A program made the translations under genes and the position numbers. From Methylibium sp. (GTDB lineage: Bacteria; Pseudomonadota; Gammaproteobacteria; Burkholderiales; Burkholderiaceae_C): a DNA stretch of 39,310 nucleotides. Of this stretch, positions 33,592 through 39,310 are shown piece after piece (position 1 is the first letter of the stretch; each line of letters starts with the position of its first letter). The notes beneath the pieces were generated by a model that saw nothing but the letters and a program-made list of their open reading frames with translations, did not search any database and had not been told where the DNA came from. The stretch is from NCBI RefSeq assembly GCF_013817365.1, contig NZ_JACDCU010000004.1, positions 1 through 39,310 of the forward strand, read 5' to 3'.

Positions 33592-35075
33592 GGCTGGCCC
33601 GCCGGCTTGTCGTTGGCCACGCGGCCGTAGGTGTCTTCGAAGCGAACGATGTCGTCCTCGCCCAGATAGCTGCCCGACTGCACCTCGATCAATTCCAGCG
33701 GCAGCTTGCCGGGGTTGGCGAGCCGGTGGGTCTGGCCCAGCGGGATGTAGGTGCTCTGGTTCTCGCTGAGCAGCAGCGTTTTGTCGCCGCAGGTCACCTC
33801 GGCGGTGCCCGAAACCACGATCCAGTGCTCGGCGCGGTGATGGTGCATCTGCAGGCTCAGACGCCCACCCGGCTTGACGCAGATGCGCTTGACCTGAAAG
33901 CGCGGGCCGGCATCGACGCTGTCGTACCAGCCCCAGGGCCGGTGCACCCGGCGGGGGAGGGTCGCTTCGCTGCGCTCGCTCTTTTGCAGGCGGGCGACGA
34001 TCTGCTTGACCTCCTGGCTGCGCTCGCGGTCGGCCACGAGCACCGCGTCGGGCGTCTCGACCACGATCACGTTGTCCAGACCCACGGCGCTGACCAGCCG
34101 GCTCGTGGCATGCACCAGCGTGTTGCGGCTGTTCTCGAACATAGTGTCGCCGTGGCCCGCATTGCCGTCGGCGTCGCGCTCGCTGACCTGCCACACGGCG
34201 TCCCAGGCGCCCAGATCGCTCCAGCCGGCCGCGAGCGGCAGCATCTTCACCGTGAAGCCCGCCTCGGGCTGCGCCGGGCTCGGCTCCATCACCGCGTAGT
34301 CGATGGATTCCGACGGGATCGCCGCGAACGCCTTGGCGTCGGGACGCACGAAACTCGCATCGGTGCTGCGCCCGTCCCAGGCCGTTCGCGTGGCCGCAGC
34401 GATGTCGGGTCGGAAATGGCTCAGCGCCGCCAGCCACACCGATGCACGCAGCACGAAGATGCCGCTGTTCCAGGCGTAGCCGCCGTCGGCAAGATAGCGT
34501 TGCGCCGTGGCGAGGTCGGGCTTCTCGACAAAAGCCTTCACCTGCCGCACCGGCCCGCGTCCCTCGCTGTGGATGTAGCCGAAGCCGGTTTCGGGCCGGT
34601 CGGGCACGATGCCCAGCGTGACGATGCCGCCCTCGGCGGCGACATCGATAGCCGCTAGCAGCGCCGTGTTGAAGGCCGCTGCGTCGGTGACGGTCTGGTC
34701 GGCCGGCGTCACGACCATGATCGGATCGGCAGCGCCGCTGTGTCCCGGCTCAGCGGCCTGTGCCGCGAGCGCGGCCAGGGTCAGCGCCGGCGCTGTGTTG
34801 CGGCCCATCGGCTCGAGCAGCAGTGCGCCAGCGTCGATTTTGATTTCGCGCAGTTGCTCGAGGAGCATGAAGCGGTGCTCCTCGTTGCCCACCATCAGCG
34901 GCCGCGCAGCCGACACGTCGCCGCCCTGCAGGCCGGTCAGCCGCAGCACCGCTTGTTGAAAAAGCGTCTGCGATCCGGCGAGTGCCAGGAACTGCTTCGG
35001 GTACAGCGCGCGGCTCAGCGGCCACAGGCGGGTGCCTGAACCACCGGCGAGGATGACGGGGACGATGTGATGCAT
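33588..35075 (-). CDS. manC: Mannose-1-phosphate guanylyltransferase / mannose-6-phosphate isomerase
   Basis: 495 residues, the bifunctional ManC/CpsB type. The N-terminal nucleotidyltransferase has [29 protein letters not shown], and [30 protein letters not shown]. The C-terminal cupin isomerase has [48 protein letters not shown] and a closing [19 protein letters not shown]. It supplies GDP-mannose for Gmd/Fcl. It is the first gene of the long - strand block and has the best-placed promoter candidate in front of it. Phosphomannomutase, needed to feed it, is not in the window. Confidence 0.96.
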   Translation of the reverse strand: MHHIVPVILAGGSGTRLWPLSRALYPKQFLALAGSQTLFQQAVLRLTGLQGGDVSAARPLMVGNEEHRFMLLEQLREIKIDAGALLLEPMGRNTAPALTLAALAAQAAEPGHSGAADPIMVVTPADQTVTDAAAFNTALLAAIDVAAEGGIVTLGIVPDRPETGFGYIHSEGRGPVRQVKAFVEKPDLATAQRYLADGGYAWNSGIFVLRASVWLAALSHFRPDIAAATRTAWDGRSTDASFVRPDAKAFAAIPSESIDYAVMEPSPAQPEAGFTVKMLPLAAGWSDLGAWDAVWQVSERDADGNAGHGDTMFENSRNTLVHATSRLVSAVGLDNVIVVETPDAVLVADRERSQEVKQIVARLQKSERSEATLPRRVHRPWGWYDSVDAGPRFQVKRICVKPGGRLSLQMHHHRAEHWIVVSGTAEVTCGDKTLLLSENQSTYIPLGQTHRLANPGKLPLELIEVQSGSYLGEDDIVRFEDTYGRVANDKPAGQP

Positions 35076-35080
35076 AAGGG

Positions 35081-35123
35081 CTCCAGCGGCAGCACTATAT
35101 CGGCGAGGGCGCCACCGCCTGAA
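35081..35123 (-). promoter_or_regulatory. Candidate promoter and ribosome site of the manC operon
   Basis: On the - strand TATAGT (35094-35099) matches the -10 in five of six positions; TTCAGG (35118-35123) is a weak -35 with an 18-bp spacer. Transcription would start near 35087. GGAG (35081-35084) lies 5 nt before ATG 35075. The 77-bp divergent gap (35076-35152) must also serve the WecA-like gene. Confidence 0.4.
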
Positions 35124-35140
35124 GGACAGGACCGGCTGGC

Positions 35141-35146
35141 TACACT
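35141..35146 (+). promoter_or_regulatory. Possible -10 box of the WecA-like gene
   Basis: TACACT ends 6 nt before ATG 35153, so a transcript from it would start at or next to the ATG and be leaderless. No good -35 is visible. Weak evidence. Confidence 0.25.
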
Positions 35147-35152
35147 CGTTCG

Positions 35153-36247
35153 ATGCTGCTGTTTCTTTGCGCGTTTGCCGCTTCGGCCGCGCTGACCCTG
35201 CTGACCGTGCGATCGGAGCGCGGCCACGCCGCCTCGGTCCTCGACCGCGGCCGCAGCGGCCCGCAGAATTTCCACGCCAGACCGGTGCCGCGCATCGGCG
35301 GCATCGGCATCTTCAGCGGTTTGTCGGTCATGGCGGCGGTGCTCTGGTGGTTTGCAGAGCTCGAAGTGACCTGGCTGGCCGTGGCGCTCCTGCTGTGCGG
35401 GACACCGGCCTTCGCGGCGGGGCTGCTGGAAGACTTCACCAAGCGTGTGCGCCCGAGGTGGCGGCTGCTGGCCACCGCGATCTCGGCCGCGCTGGCGGTG
35501 CTGCTGCTCGACGCCACCATCACCCGCACCGACCTGTGGGGGCTCGACTGGGTGGCGGCCTTCCCGCTCGGAGCCGCCTTCCTGGCGATCTTCACGGTTG
35601 CGGGCATCGCCAACGCGGTCAACATCATCGACGGCTTCAACGGCCTGGCGGCCATGTGCGTCGTGATGATGCTGCTGGCCATTGCCTATGTCGCAGGCCA
35701 AGTGGGCGACCAGGCGCTTGCCACAGTTGCTCTCGTGGGGGCGGGCGCGGTGCTCGGTTTTTTCGTGTGGAACTATCCGGCCGGCCTGATCTTCCTCGGC
35801 GATGGTGGGGCCTACTTCATCGGCTTTTTCGTCGCCGAGCTCGGCATCCTGCTGTTGCAGCGCAATCCGGAGGTGTCGCCGCTGTTTCCGCTGCTGATGG
35901 CGATCTATCCGGTGTTCGAAACGCTGTTTTCCATGTATCGGCGCCGAGTGGTGCGCGGCCGTGCGGTCGGCATGCCCGATGGGGTGCATCTGCACAGCCT
36001 CGTGTACCGGCGTCTGCTGCGCTGGGCGGTCGGCAAGCAGGACGCCGCCGCGCTCACGCGCCGCAACTCGATGACGGCGCCCTACCTGTGGCTACTGTGC
36101 ATGCTGGCGGTCGCGCCGAGCGTGCTGTTCTGGGACAACTCGCGTGTGCTCGGCGGCTTTATCCTGCTGTTCGCGTTTTCGTACATCGTGCTGTACAGCA
36201 GCATCGTGCGTTTCAAGGCGCCGCGCTGGTTGGTGTCACGGCGCTGA
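35153..36247 (+). CDS. WecA/MraY-family undecaprenyl-phosphate sugar-1-phosphate transferase
   Basis: 364 residues with about ten membrane helices. Transfers a HexNAc-1-phosphate from a UDP-sugar to undecaprenyl phosphate. After the first helix comes the cytosolic NFHARPVPRIGGIGIF; then GLLEDFTKRVRP (the usual DD pair reads ED), VAGIANAVNIIDGFNGLA with the substrate Asn/Asp cluster, and FLGDGGAYFIGFFVAELGILL. A His-containing MPDGVHLHSLVYRR loop is followed by the last helices. It is unrelated to the PglC-like initiator at 3394, so the locus has two initiating enzymes. It lies divergent from manC and upstream of rhlE. Whether it initiates O-antigen or another glycan cannot be told. Confidence 0.92.
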   Translation: MLLFLCAFAASAALTLLTVRSERGHAASVLDRGRSGPQNFHARPVPRIGGIGIFSGLSVMAAVLWWFAELEVTWLAVALLLCGTPAFAAGLLEDFTKRVRPRWRLLATAISAALAVLLLDATITRTDLWGLDWVAAFPLGAAFLAIFTVAGIANAVNIIDGFNGLAAMCVVMMLLAIAYVAGQVGDQALATVALVGAGAVLGFFVWNYPAGLIFLGDGGAYFIGFFVAELGILLLQRNPEVSPLFPLLMAIYPVFETLFSMYRRRVVRGRAVGMPDGVHLHSLVYRRLLRWAVGKQDAAALTRRNSMTAPYLWLLCMLAVAPSVLFWDNSRVLGGFILLFAFSYIVLYSSIVRFKAPRWLVSRR

Positions 36248-36277
36248 GGACCCGGGTTAGGGCACGGTAGCCCCCTC

Positions 36278-36296
36278 GAGCCGCCGATATCGGCTC
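36278..36296 (+). other. Weak stem-loop between the WecA-like gene and rhlE
   Basis: GAGCCG (36278-36283) pairs with CGGCTC (36291-36296) around a 7-nt loop in the 68-bp gap. No U-run follows, so termination is doubtful. A GATAAT box (36302-36307) lies 8 nt before ATG 36316 and could be a -10 for rhlE. Confidence 0.25.
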
Positions 36297-36315
36297 TCCC
36301 CGATAATCTTCGGAC

Positions 36316-37776
36316 ATGCAAAGTGAAATGACCCCCGCGCTGCCGGCCTCGCCGGCCGAGGCGCCACCCGCCCGTTTCGACACTCTCGCGCTCGACCCCA
36401 AGCTGCTTCGTGCCGTGGCCGACTCCGGGTACATGACGATGACGCCCATCCAGGCCAAGGCGATCCCGCTGGTGCTGGCTGGGCGCGATGTGATGGGCGC
36501 AGCGCAGACCGGCACCGGCAAGACGGCGGCCTTCTCGTTGCCGCTGCTGCAGAAGATGCTGCGCCACGAAAGCAGCAGCACCTCGCCGGCGCGCCATCCG
36601 GTGCGCGCCCTGGTGATCGCGCCGACGCGCGAGCTGGCCGATCAGGTCGCCAACAGCATCAAGACCTATTCGAAACACACGCAGCTTCGTGCGACGGTGG
36701 TCTTCGGCGGCATCGACATGAAGCCGCAGACGGCCGAGCTCAAGCGCGGCGTCGAGGTGGTCATTGCCACGCCGGGCCGGCTGCTCGACCACATCGAGGG
36801 CAAGAACTGCTCGCTGAATCAGGTCGAGTACGTTGTGCTCGACGAAGCCGACCGCATGCTCGACATCGGCTTTCTGCCGGATCTGCAGAGAATCCTCAGC
36901 TACCTGCCGAAAACGCGCCAGACGCTGCTGTTCTCGGCCACCTTCTCGCCCGAGATCAAGAAGCTGGCGCAGAGCTACCTGCAGGATCCGATCCTGGTGG
37001 AAACTGCGCGCCCGAACGCTACCGCCTCGACGGTCGAGCAGCGCTTTTACCGCGTCGAAGACGACGACAAGCGCGCGGCGGTGCGCCAACTGCTGCGCCA
37101 GCGCGGCATCGGCCAGAGCCTGGTGTTCGTCAACTCCAAGCTGGGCGCCGCCCGGCTGGCCCGCGCCTTCGAGCGCGATGGACTCAACACCTCGGCGCTG
37201 CACGGTGACAAGTCGCAGGATGAGCGGCTCAAGGCGCTGGCCGCCTTCAAGGCCGGCGAAGTCGATCTGCTGGTGGCCACCGACGTGGCGGCCCGTGGCT
37301 TGGACATCGTCGACCTGCCGGCGGTCTTCAATTTTGATGTGCCCTTCAATGCCGAAGACTACGTGCATCGCATCGGCCGTACCGGCCGGGCGGGGCAGTC
37401 CGGGCTGGCGATCACTCTGGTATCGCGCGACGACGCGCGGCTCATCGCCGACATTGAAAAGCTGATCAAGAAGAAGCTGGAGATCGAGCCCTTCGAGGCC
37501 GAGGATGACCGGCCTCGCCGTGCACCGCGCCGCGACGACGGCCCGCGTGACGAAGCGTCGCGCGTGCGTTCCGAGGAACGAGCCCCTGCACCTCCGCGCC
37601 GCTACAACCCGCCGGCCCCCCCGGCCGACCCGTTCTTCAGCCAGCCCTACGAAGCCCAGGTCTCGACCGGGGAGGCGGCGCCAGACAGTGCCAGTCGCGA
37701 GGCGGCATCGGCTTCGAGTGGGCTGTCGCGCTACAACAAGACGAAGAAAAAGGTCGCTGCGCTGCTCGGCGGCTGA
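36316..37776 (+). CDS. rhlE: DEAD-box RNA helicase, RhlE type
   Basis: 486 residues. All helicase motifs are present in order: the Q motif MTMTPIQAKAIPLVLAGRD, motif I AQTGTGKTAAF, Ia PTRELADQV, GGIDMK, Ib TPGRLLDHI, II DEADRMLDIGF, III SATFS, IV VFVNSK, V TDVAARGLDI and VI HRIGRTGRAG. A charged, Arg- and Pro-rich tail from about residue 395 is typical of RhlE. Acts in ribosome assembly and mRNA turnover, not polysaccharide synthesis; it marks the edge of the locus. ATG 36316 is used; ATG 36328, four codons on, is equally possible. It ends convergent to the RsmI-like gene. Confidence 0.95.
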   Translation: MQSEMTPALPASPAEAPPARFDTLALDPKLLRAVADSGYMTMTPIQAKAIPLVLAGRDVMGAAQTGTGKTAAFSLPLLQKMLRHESSSTSPARHPVRALVIAPTRELADQVANSIKTYSKHTQLRATVVFGGIDMKPQTAELKRGVEVVIATPGRLLDHIEGKNCSLNQVEYVVLDEADRMLDIGFLPDLQRILSYLPKTRQTLLFSATFSPEIKKLAQSYLQDPILVETARPNATASTVEQRFYRVEDDDKRAAVRQLLRQRGIGQSLVFVNSKLGAARLARAFERDGLNTSALHGDKSQDERLKALAAFKAGEVDLLVATDVAARGLDIVDLPAVFNFDVPFNAEDYVHRIGRTGRAGQSGLAITLVSRDDARLIADIEKLIKKKLEIEPFEAEDDRPRRAPRRDDGPRDEASRVRSEERAPAPPRRYNPPAPPADPFFSQPYEAQVSTGEAAPDSASREAASASSGLSRYNKTKKKVAALLGG

Positions 37777-37789
37777 GGCCGTGCTTGGC

Positions 37790-37844
37790 GCCGCCGGACG
37801 CGGCAGCCTTTGCGAAGCAAGGCATACGCCGGTCGGATCCTTGC
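37790..37844. terminator. Possible convergent terminator region
   Basis: The 97-bp gap between two convergent genes holds a short GC hairpin (GCCGC 37790-37794 with GCGGC 37800-37804) and a longer-looped inverted repeat (GCAAGG 37817-37822 with CCTTGC 37839-37844). Neither is followed by a U-run. Offered because convergent ends normally need a terminator; the structures are weak. Confidence 0.25.
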
Positions 37845-37873
37845 CCTGAGCAGTGAGCGCACGCGAAAGCTCT

Positions 37874-38638
37874 TCAAGCCAGCAGCGCAAACACCGCCGG
37901 CACATCGCTCGGCAACTCCAGCGGCCGTTCGCGCCAGCCGGCCACGTCGTTAGTGCGTGTCCAGCCTGCCGCCAAGGTCAGGCCGCAACTCACGCTCAAC
38001 CGGGTGGTCGGTGCCAAAGTGGCGAGCAGCCCGCGCATCAGCGCGGCGTTGCGGTAGGGCGTCTCGATCATCAACTGTGTCTGGCCGAACCGGCGCGACA
38101 GCGTCTCCAGTTCCTTGAGCCGTTGCGCCTGGGCCGACGCCTCCTGCGGCACATAGCCGACGAACGCGAAGCTCTGGCCGTTGAGCCCGCTTGCGGCCAG
38201 CGCAAGCAACAGGGCGCTCGGGCCCGCGAGGGCCTGCACCGCCACGCCGGCGGCATGGGCGGCGGCGACCAGCGCGGCCCCCGGGTCGGCAACCGCCGGT
38301 AGGCCGGCTTCGCTGATCAGGCCGATGTCATGACCTGCCAGGGCCGGCGCGAGCAGCGGCCGCAGGTCGGGCACCGCGGCATCGGGGCGGCCCTTGGGCG
38401 GGCGGGGCAACTCGCGGATATCGATCGCCTGCAGCTGCTGCGACAAGGGCACGAGCGCATCGACGCGCTTGAGAAAGGCGCGCGTCGTCTTCGCGTTCTC
38501 GCAGACCCAGTGGGTGAGTCGCGCGGCCGTTTCAATCACGTGTTGAGGCAGCACGCCGCGCAGGTCAGGCGCGGCGCTGCCTTCGCGCACGGTGCCCAGA
38601 TCGAGCGTGTTCGGCACCAGCAGCAGCCGACCGCTCAC
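37874..38638 (-). CDS. RsmI-like tetrapyrrole-methylase-family SAM methyltransferase
   Basis: 254 residues from GTG 38638, which overlaps the maf stop (GTGA, 38635-38638). The fold is that of the RsmI family (16S rRNA ribose methylation), with LLLVPNTLDLG at the start, IGLISEAGLPAVADPGAALVAAAHAAGV with the SAM-binding acidic-Gly loop, and LAGPSALLLALAASGLNGQSFAFVGYVP, then LMIETPYRNAALMRGLL. It begins LVPNTLDLG rather than the LYVVATPIGNL of RsmI itself, placing it in the shorter uncharacterised paralogue group often next to maf in betaproteobacteria. Substrate unknown. Housekeeping neighbour, not part of the capsule set. Confidence 0.88.
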   Translation of the reverse strand: MSGRLLLVPNTLDLGTVREGSAAPDLRGVLPQHVIETAARLTHWVCENAKTTRAFLKRVDALVPLSQQLQAIDIRELPRPPKGRPDAAVPDLRPLLAPALAGHDIGLISEAGLPAVADPGAALVAAAHAAGVAVQALAGPSALLLALAASGLNGQSFAFVGYVPQEASAQAQRLKELETLSRRFGQTQLMIETPYRNAALMRGLLATLAPTTRLSVSCGLTLAAGWTRTNDVAGWRERPLELPSDVPAVFALLA

Positions 38639-39243
38639 ACGAGGCTCCGCAGCGCATCGATGCCGGCCTCGCGCAGCAACCGTGTGGTGGCGATCAGCGG
38701 CAGGCCGATCAGCGCGGTCGGGTCGTCGGACTCGATGGCGTCCAGCAACGCGATGCCCAGACCTTCGGACTTGGCACTGCCGGCACAGTCGTAGGGCTCT
38801 TCGGCGTACAGATAAGCCGCGATCTCGGCCTCGCTCAACTCGCGAAAACGCACGCTCACCGGCACGCGCACCACGCGCTCGAAGCCGCGCGCCGGGCGCA
38901 GCACCGCCACCGCGGTGTGAAAGACGATGGTCTGCCCGCTCATCGAACGCAGTTGCGCCACTGCACGTTCGTGGTTGCCCGGCTTGCCGAGCGGCGCGCC
39001 GGCCAGGTCGGCCACCTGATCCGCGCCGATCACCACCGCGTCGGGATGGCGCCGCGACACCTCGTGCGCCTTGGCCAGCGCCAGCCGTTCGGCCAGCGCG
39101 GCCGGCGCCTCGCCGCACAGTGGTGTCTCGTCCACGCGCGGCGAGTCGCTCGAAAAAGGCAGGCGCAGGCGTTCGAGCAGTTCACGGCGATAGCGCGAGG
39201 TCGAACCCAGGATCAACCGGGGAGTGGACAAAAGGGCATTCAT
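38635..39243 (-). CDS. Maf/YceF-type nucleotide pyrophosphatase
   Basis: 202 residues from ATG 39243; ATG 39267 adds eight residues. Hydrolyses non-canonical nucleoside triphosphates (YceF acts on m7GTP). The start LILGSTSRYRRELLERL, SPRVDETP, the catalytic VIGADQVADL and the closing DDPTALIGLPLIATTRLL, with ALIGLPL, favour the YceF subgroup. Shares a 38-bp divergent gap with the yceD start and is coupled to the RsmI-like gene. The maf / yceD neighbourhood is a conserved arrangement preceding rpmF and fatty-acid genes. Confidence 0.93.
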   Translation of the reverse strand: MNALLSTPRLILGSTSRYRRELLERLRLPFSSDSPRVDETPLCGEAPAALAERLALAKAHEVSRRHPDAVVIGADQVADLAGAPLGKPGNHERAVAQLRSMSGQTIVFHTAVAVLRPARGFERVVRVPVSVRFRELSEAEIAAYLYAEEPYDCAGSAKSEGLGIALLDAIESDDPTALIGLPLIATTRLLREAGIDALRSLV

Positions 39244-39280
39244 GGCGGCATTGTCGGGGCCGGCCATAAACTGCGATCCG

Positions 39281-39310
39281 ATGAAATCGCGTGAATTCGA
39301 TCCGCTGCGG
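39281..39310 (+). CDS. yceD: Start of a YceD/DUF177-family gene (cut by window end)
   Basis: ATG 39281 begins MKSREFDPLR, ten codons running to the last base. The N-terminus and the position, divergent from maf, match the DUF177 protein that precedes rpmF (ribosomal protein L32) in many proteobacteria. Only ten residues are visible, so the call rests mostly on context. Confidence 0.55.
   Translation, partial: MKSREFDPLR

Noticed and set aside
33592-34437. Upstream extension of the rmlB open frame to 638 codons
   Set aside because: The extra sequence lies in the manC gene and is not conserved; GTG 33591 starts the Rossmann fold.
35015-35995. 326-codon - strand frame opposite the WecA-like gene
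   Set aside because: Gln/His/Arg-rich with no membrane or domain features; the + strand gene has the family motifs.
36082-37905. 607-codon open frame antisense to rhlE
   Set aside because: No recognisable protein features; rhlE on the + strand has every helicase motif.
1-39310. CRISPR arrays, tRNA or rRNA genes
   Set aside because: No regularly spaced repeats and no cloverleaf or rRNA-like sequence noticed on either strand.

Overview
The window is high-GC DNA (about 65% by eye) in which nearly every base is coding. Codon use, gene families and flanking housekeeping genes (rhlE; maf next to the start of a yceD/DUF177 gene) point to a betaproteobacterium, probably Burkholderiales or Rhodocyclales. 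That placement is inference, because there is no rRNA or other taxonomic marker. The content is a large surface-polysaccharide locus of the ABC-transporter-dependent (group 2, Kps-type) capsule kind. No tRNA, rRNA, CRISPR array or intact insertion sequence was seen, and no gene-free stretch exceeds 300 bp (the longest is 15674-15891).

Layout. (1) 1-7348, + strand: the 3' end of UDP-glucose dehydrogenase, a DegT aminotransferase, an intruding AAA_14/DUF4143 ATPase, a PglC-like initiating sugar transferase, a WbpM/PglF-like 4,6-dehydratase and a KpsS-like Kdo transferase. (2) 7268-35075, - strand: 25 intact collinear genes with little spacing and many 4-bp overlaps. In transcription order these are manC, rmlB, rmlD, a vapBC toxin-antitoxin pair, rmlA, a DUF2283 gene followed by a PIN-domain remnant, rmlC, an EPS-associated MarR regulator, kpsM, kpsT, kpsE, kpsD, wecB, wecC, a 1569-residue FkbM/coiled-coil/CgeB/GT4 fusion, a NodZ-like fucosyltransferase, a DUF268 gene, gmd, fcl, a small methyltransferase, a secreted beta-helix protein, a CgeB-like glycosyltransferase, a half-length KpsC and a GT2 enzyme. 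(3) 35153-39310: a WecA/MraY-like transferase and rhlE (+), then an RsmI-like methylase and maf (-), then the first ten codons of yceD (+).

How the genes work together. The locus can supply UDP-GlcA, UDP-ManNAcA (WecB, WecC), GDP-mannose, then GDP-L-fucose (ManC, Gmd, Fcl), dTDP-L-rhamnose (RmlABCD) and a UDP-4-amino-trideoxy-HexNAc (dehydratase plus aminotransferase). The GT2, CgeB-like, NodZ-like, GT4 and Kdo transferases would assemble the chain, and KpsM/T/E/D would export it. Two different lipid-linked initiators (PglC-like at 3394 and WecA-like at 35153) suggest that a second glycan may share these precursors.

Points most worth following: the four-module giant enzyme, which may be a chain-length-controlled polymerase; the odd ATPase with a palindrome abutting its start codon; two toxin/antitoxin-related insertions inside the rhamnose genes; an AT-rich imported patch around the DUF268 gene; and a palindromic operator candidate in front of the EPS regulator.
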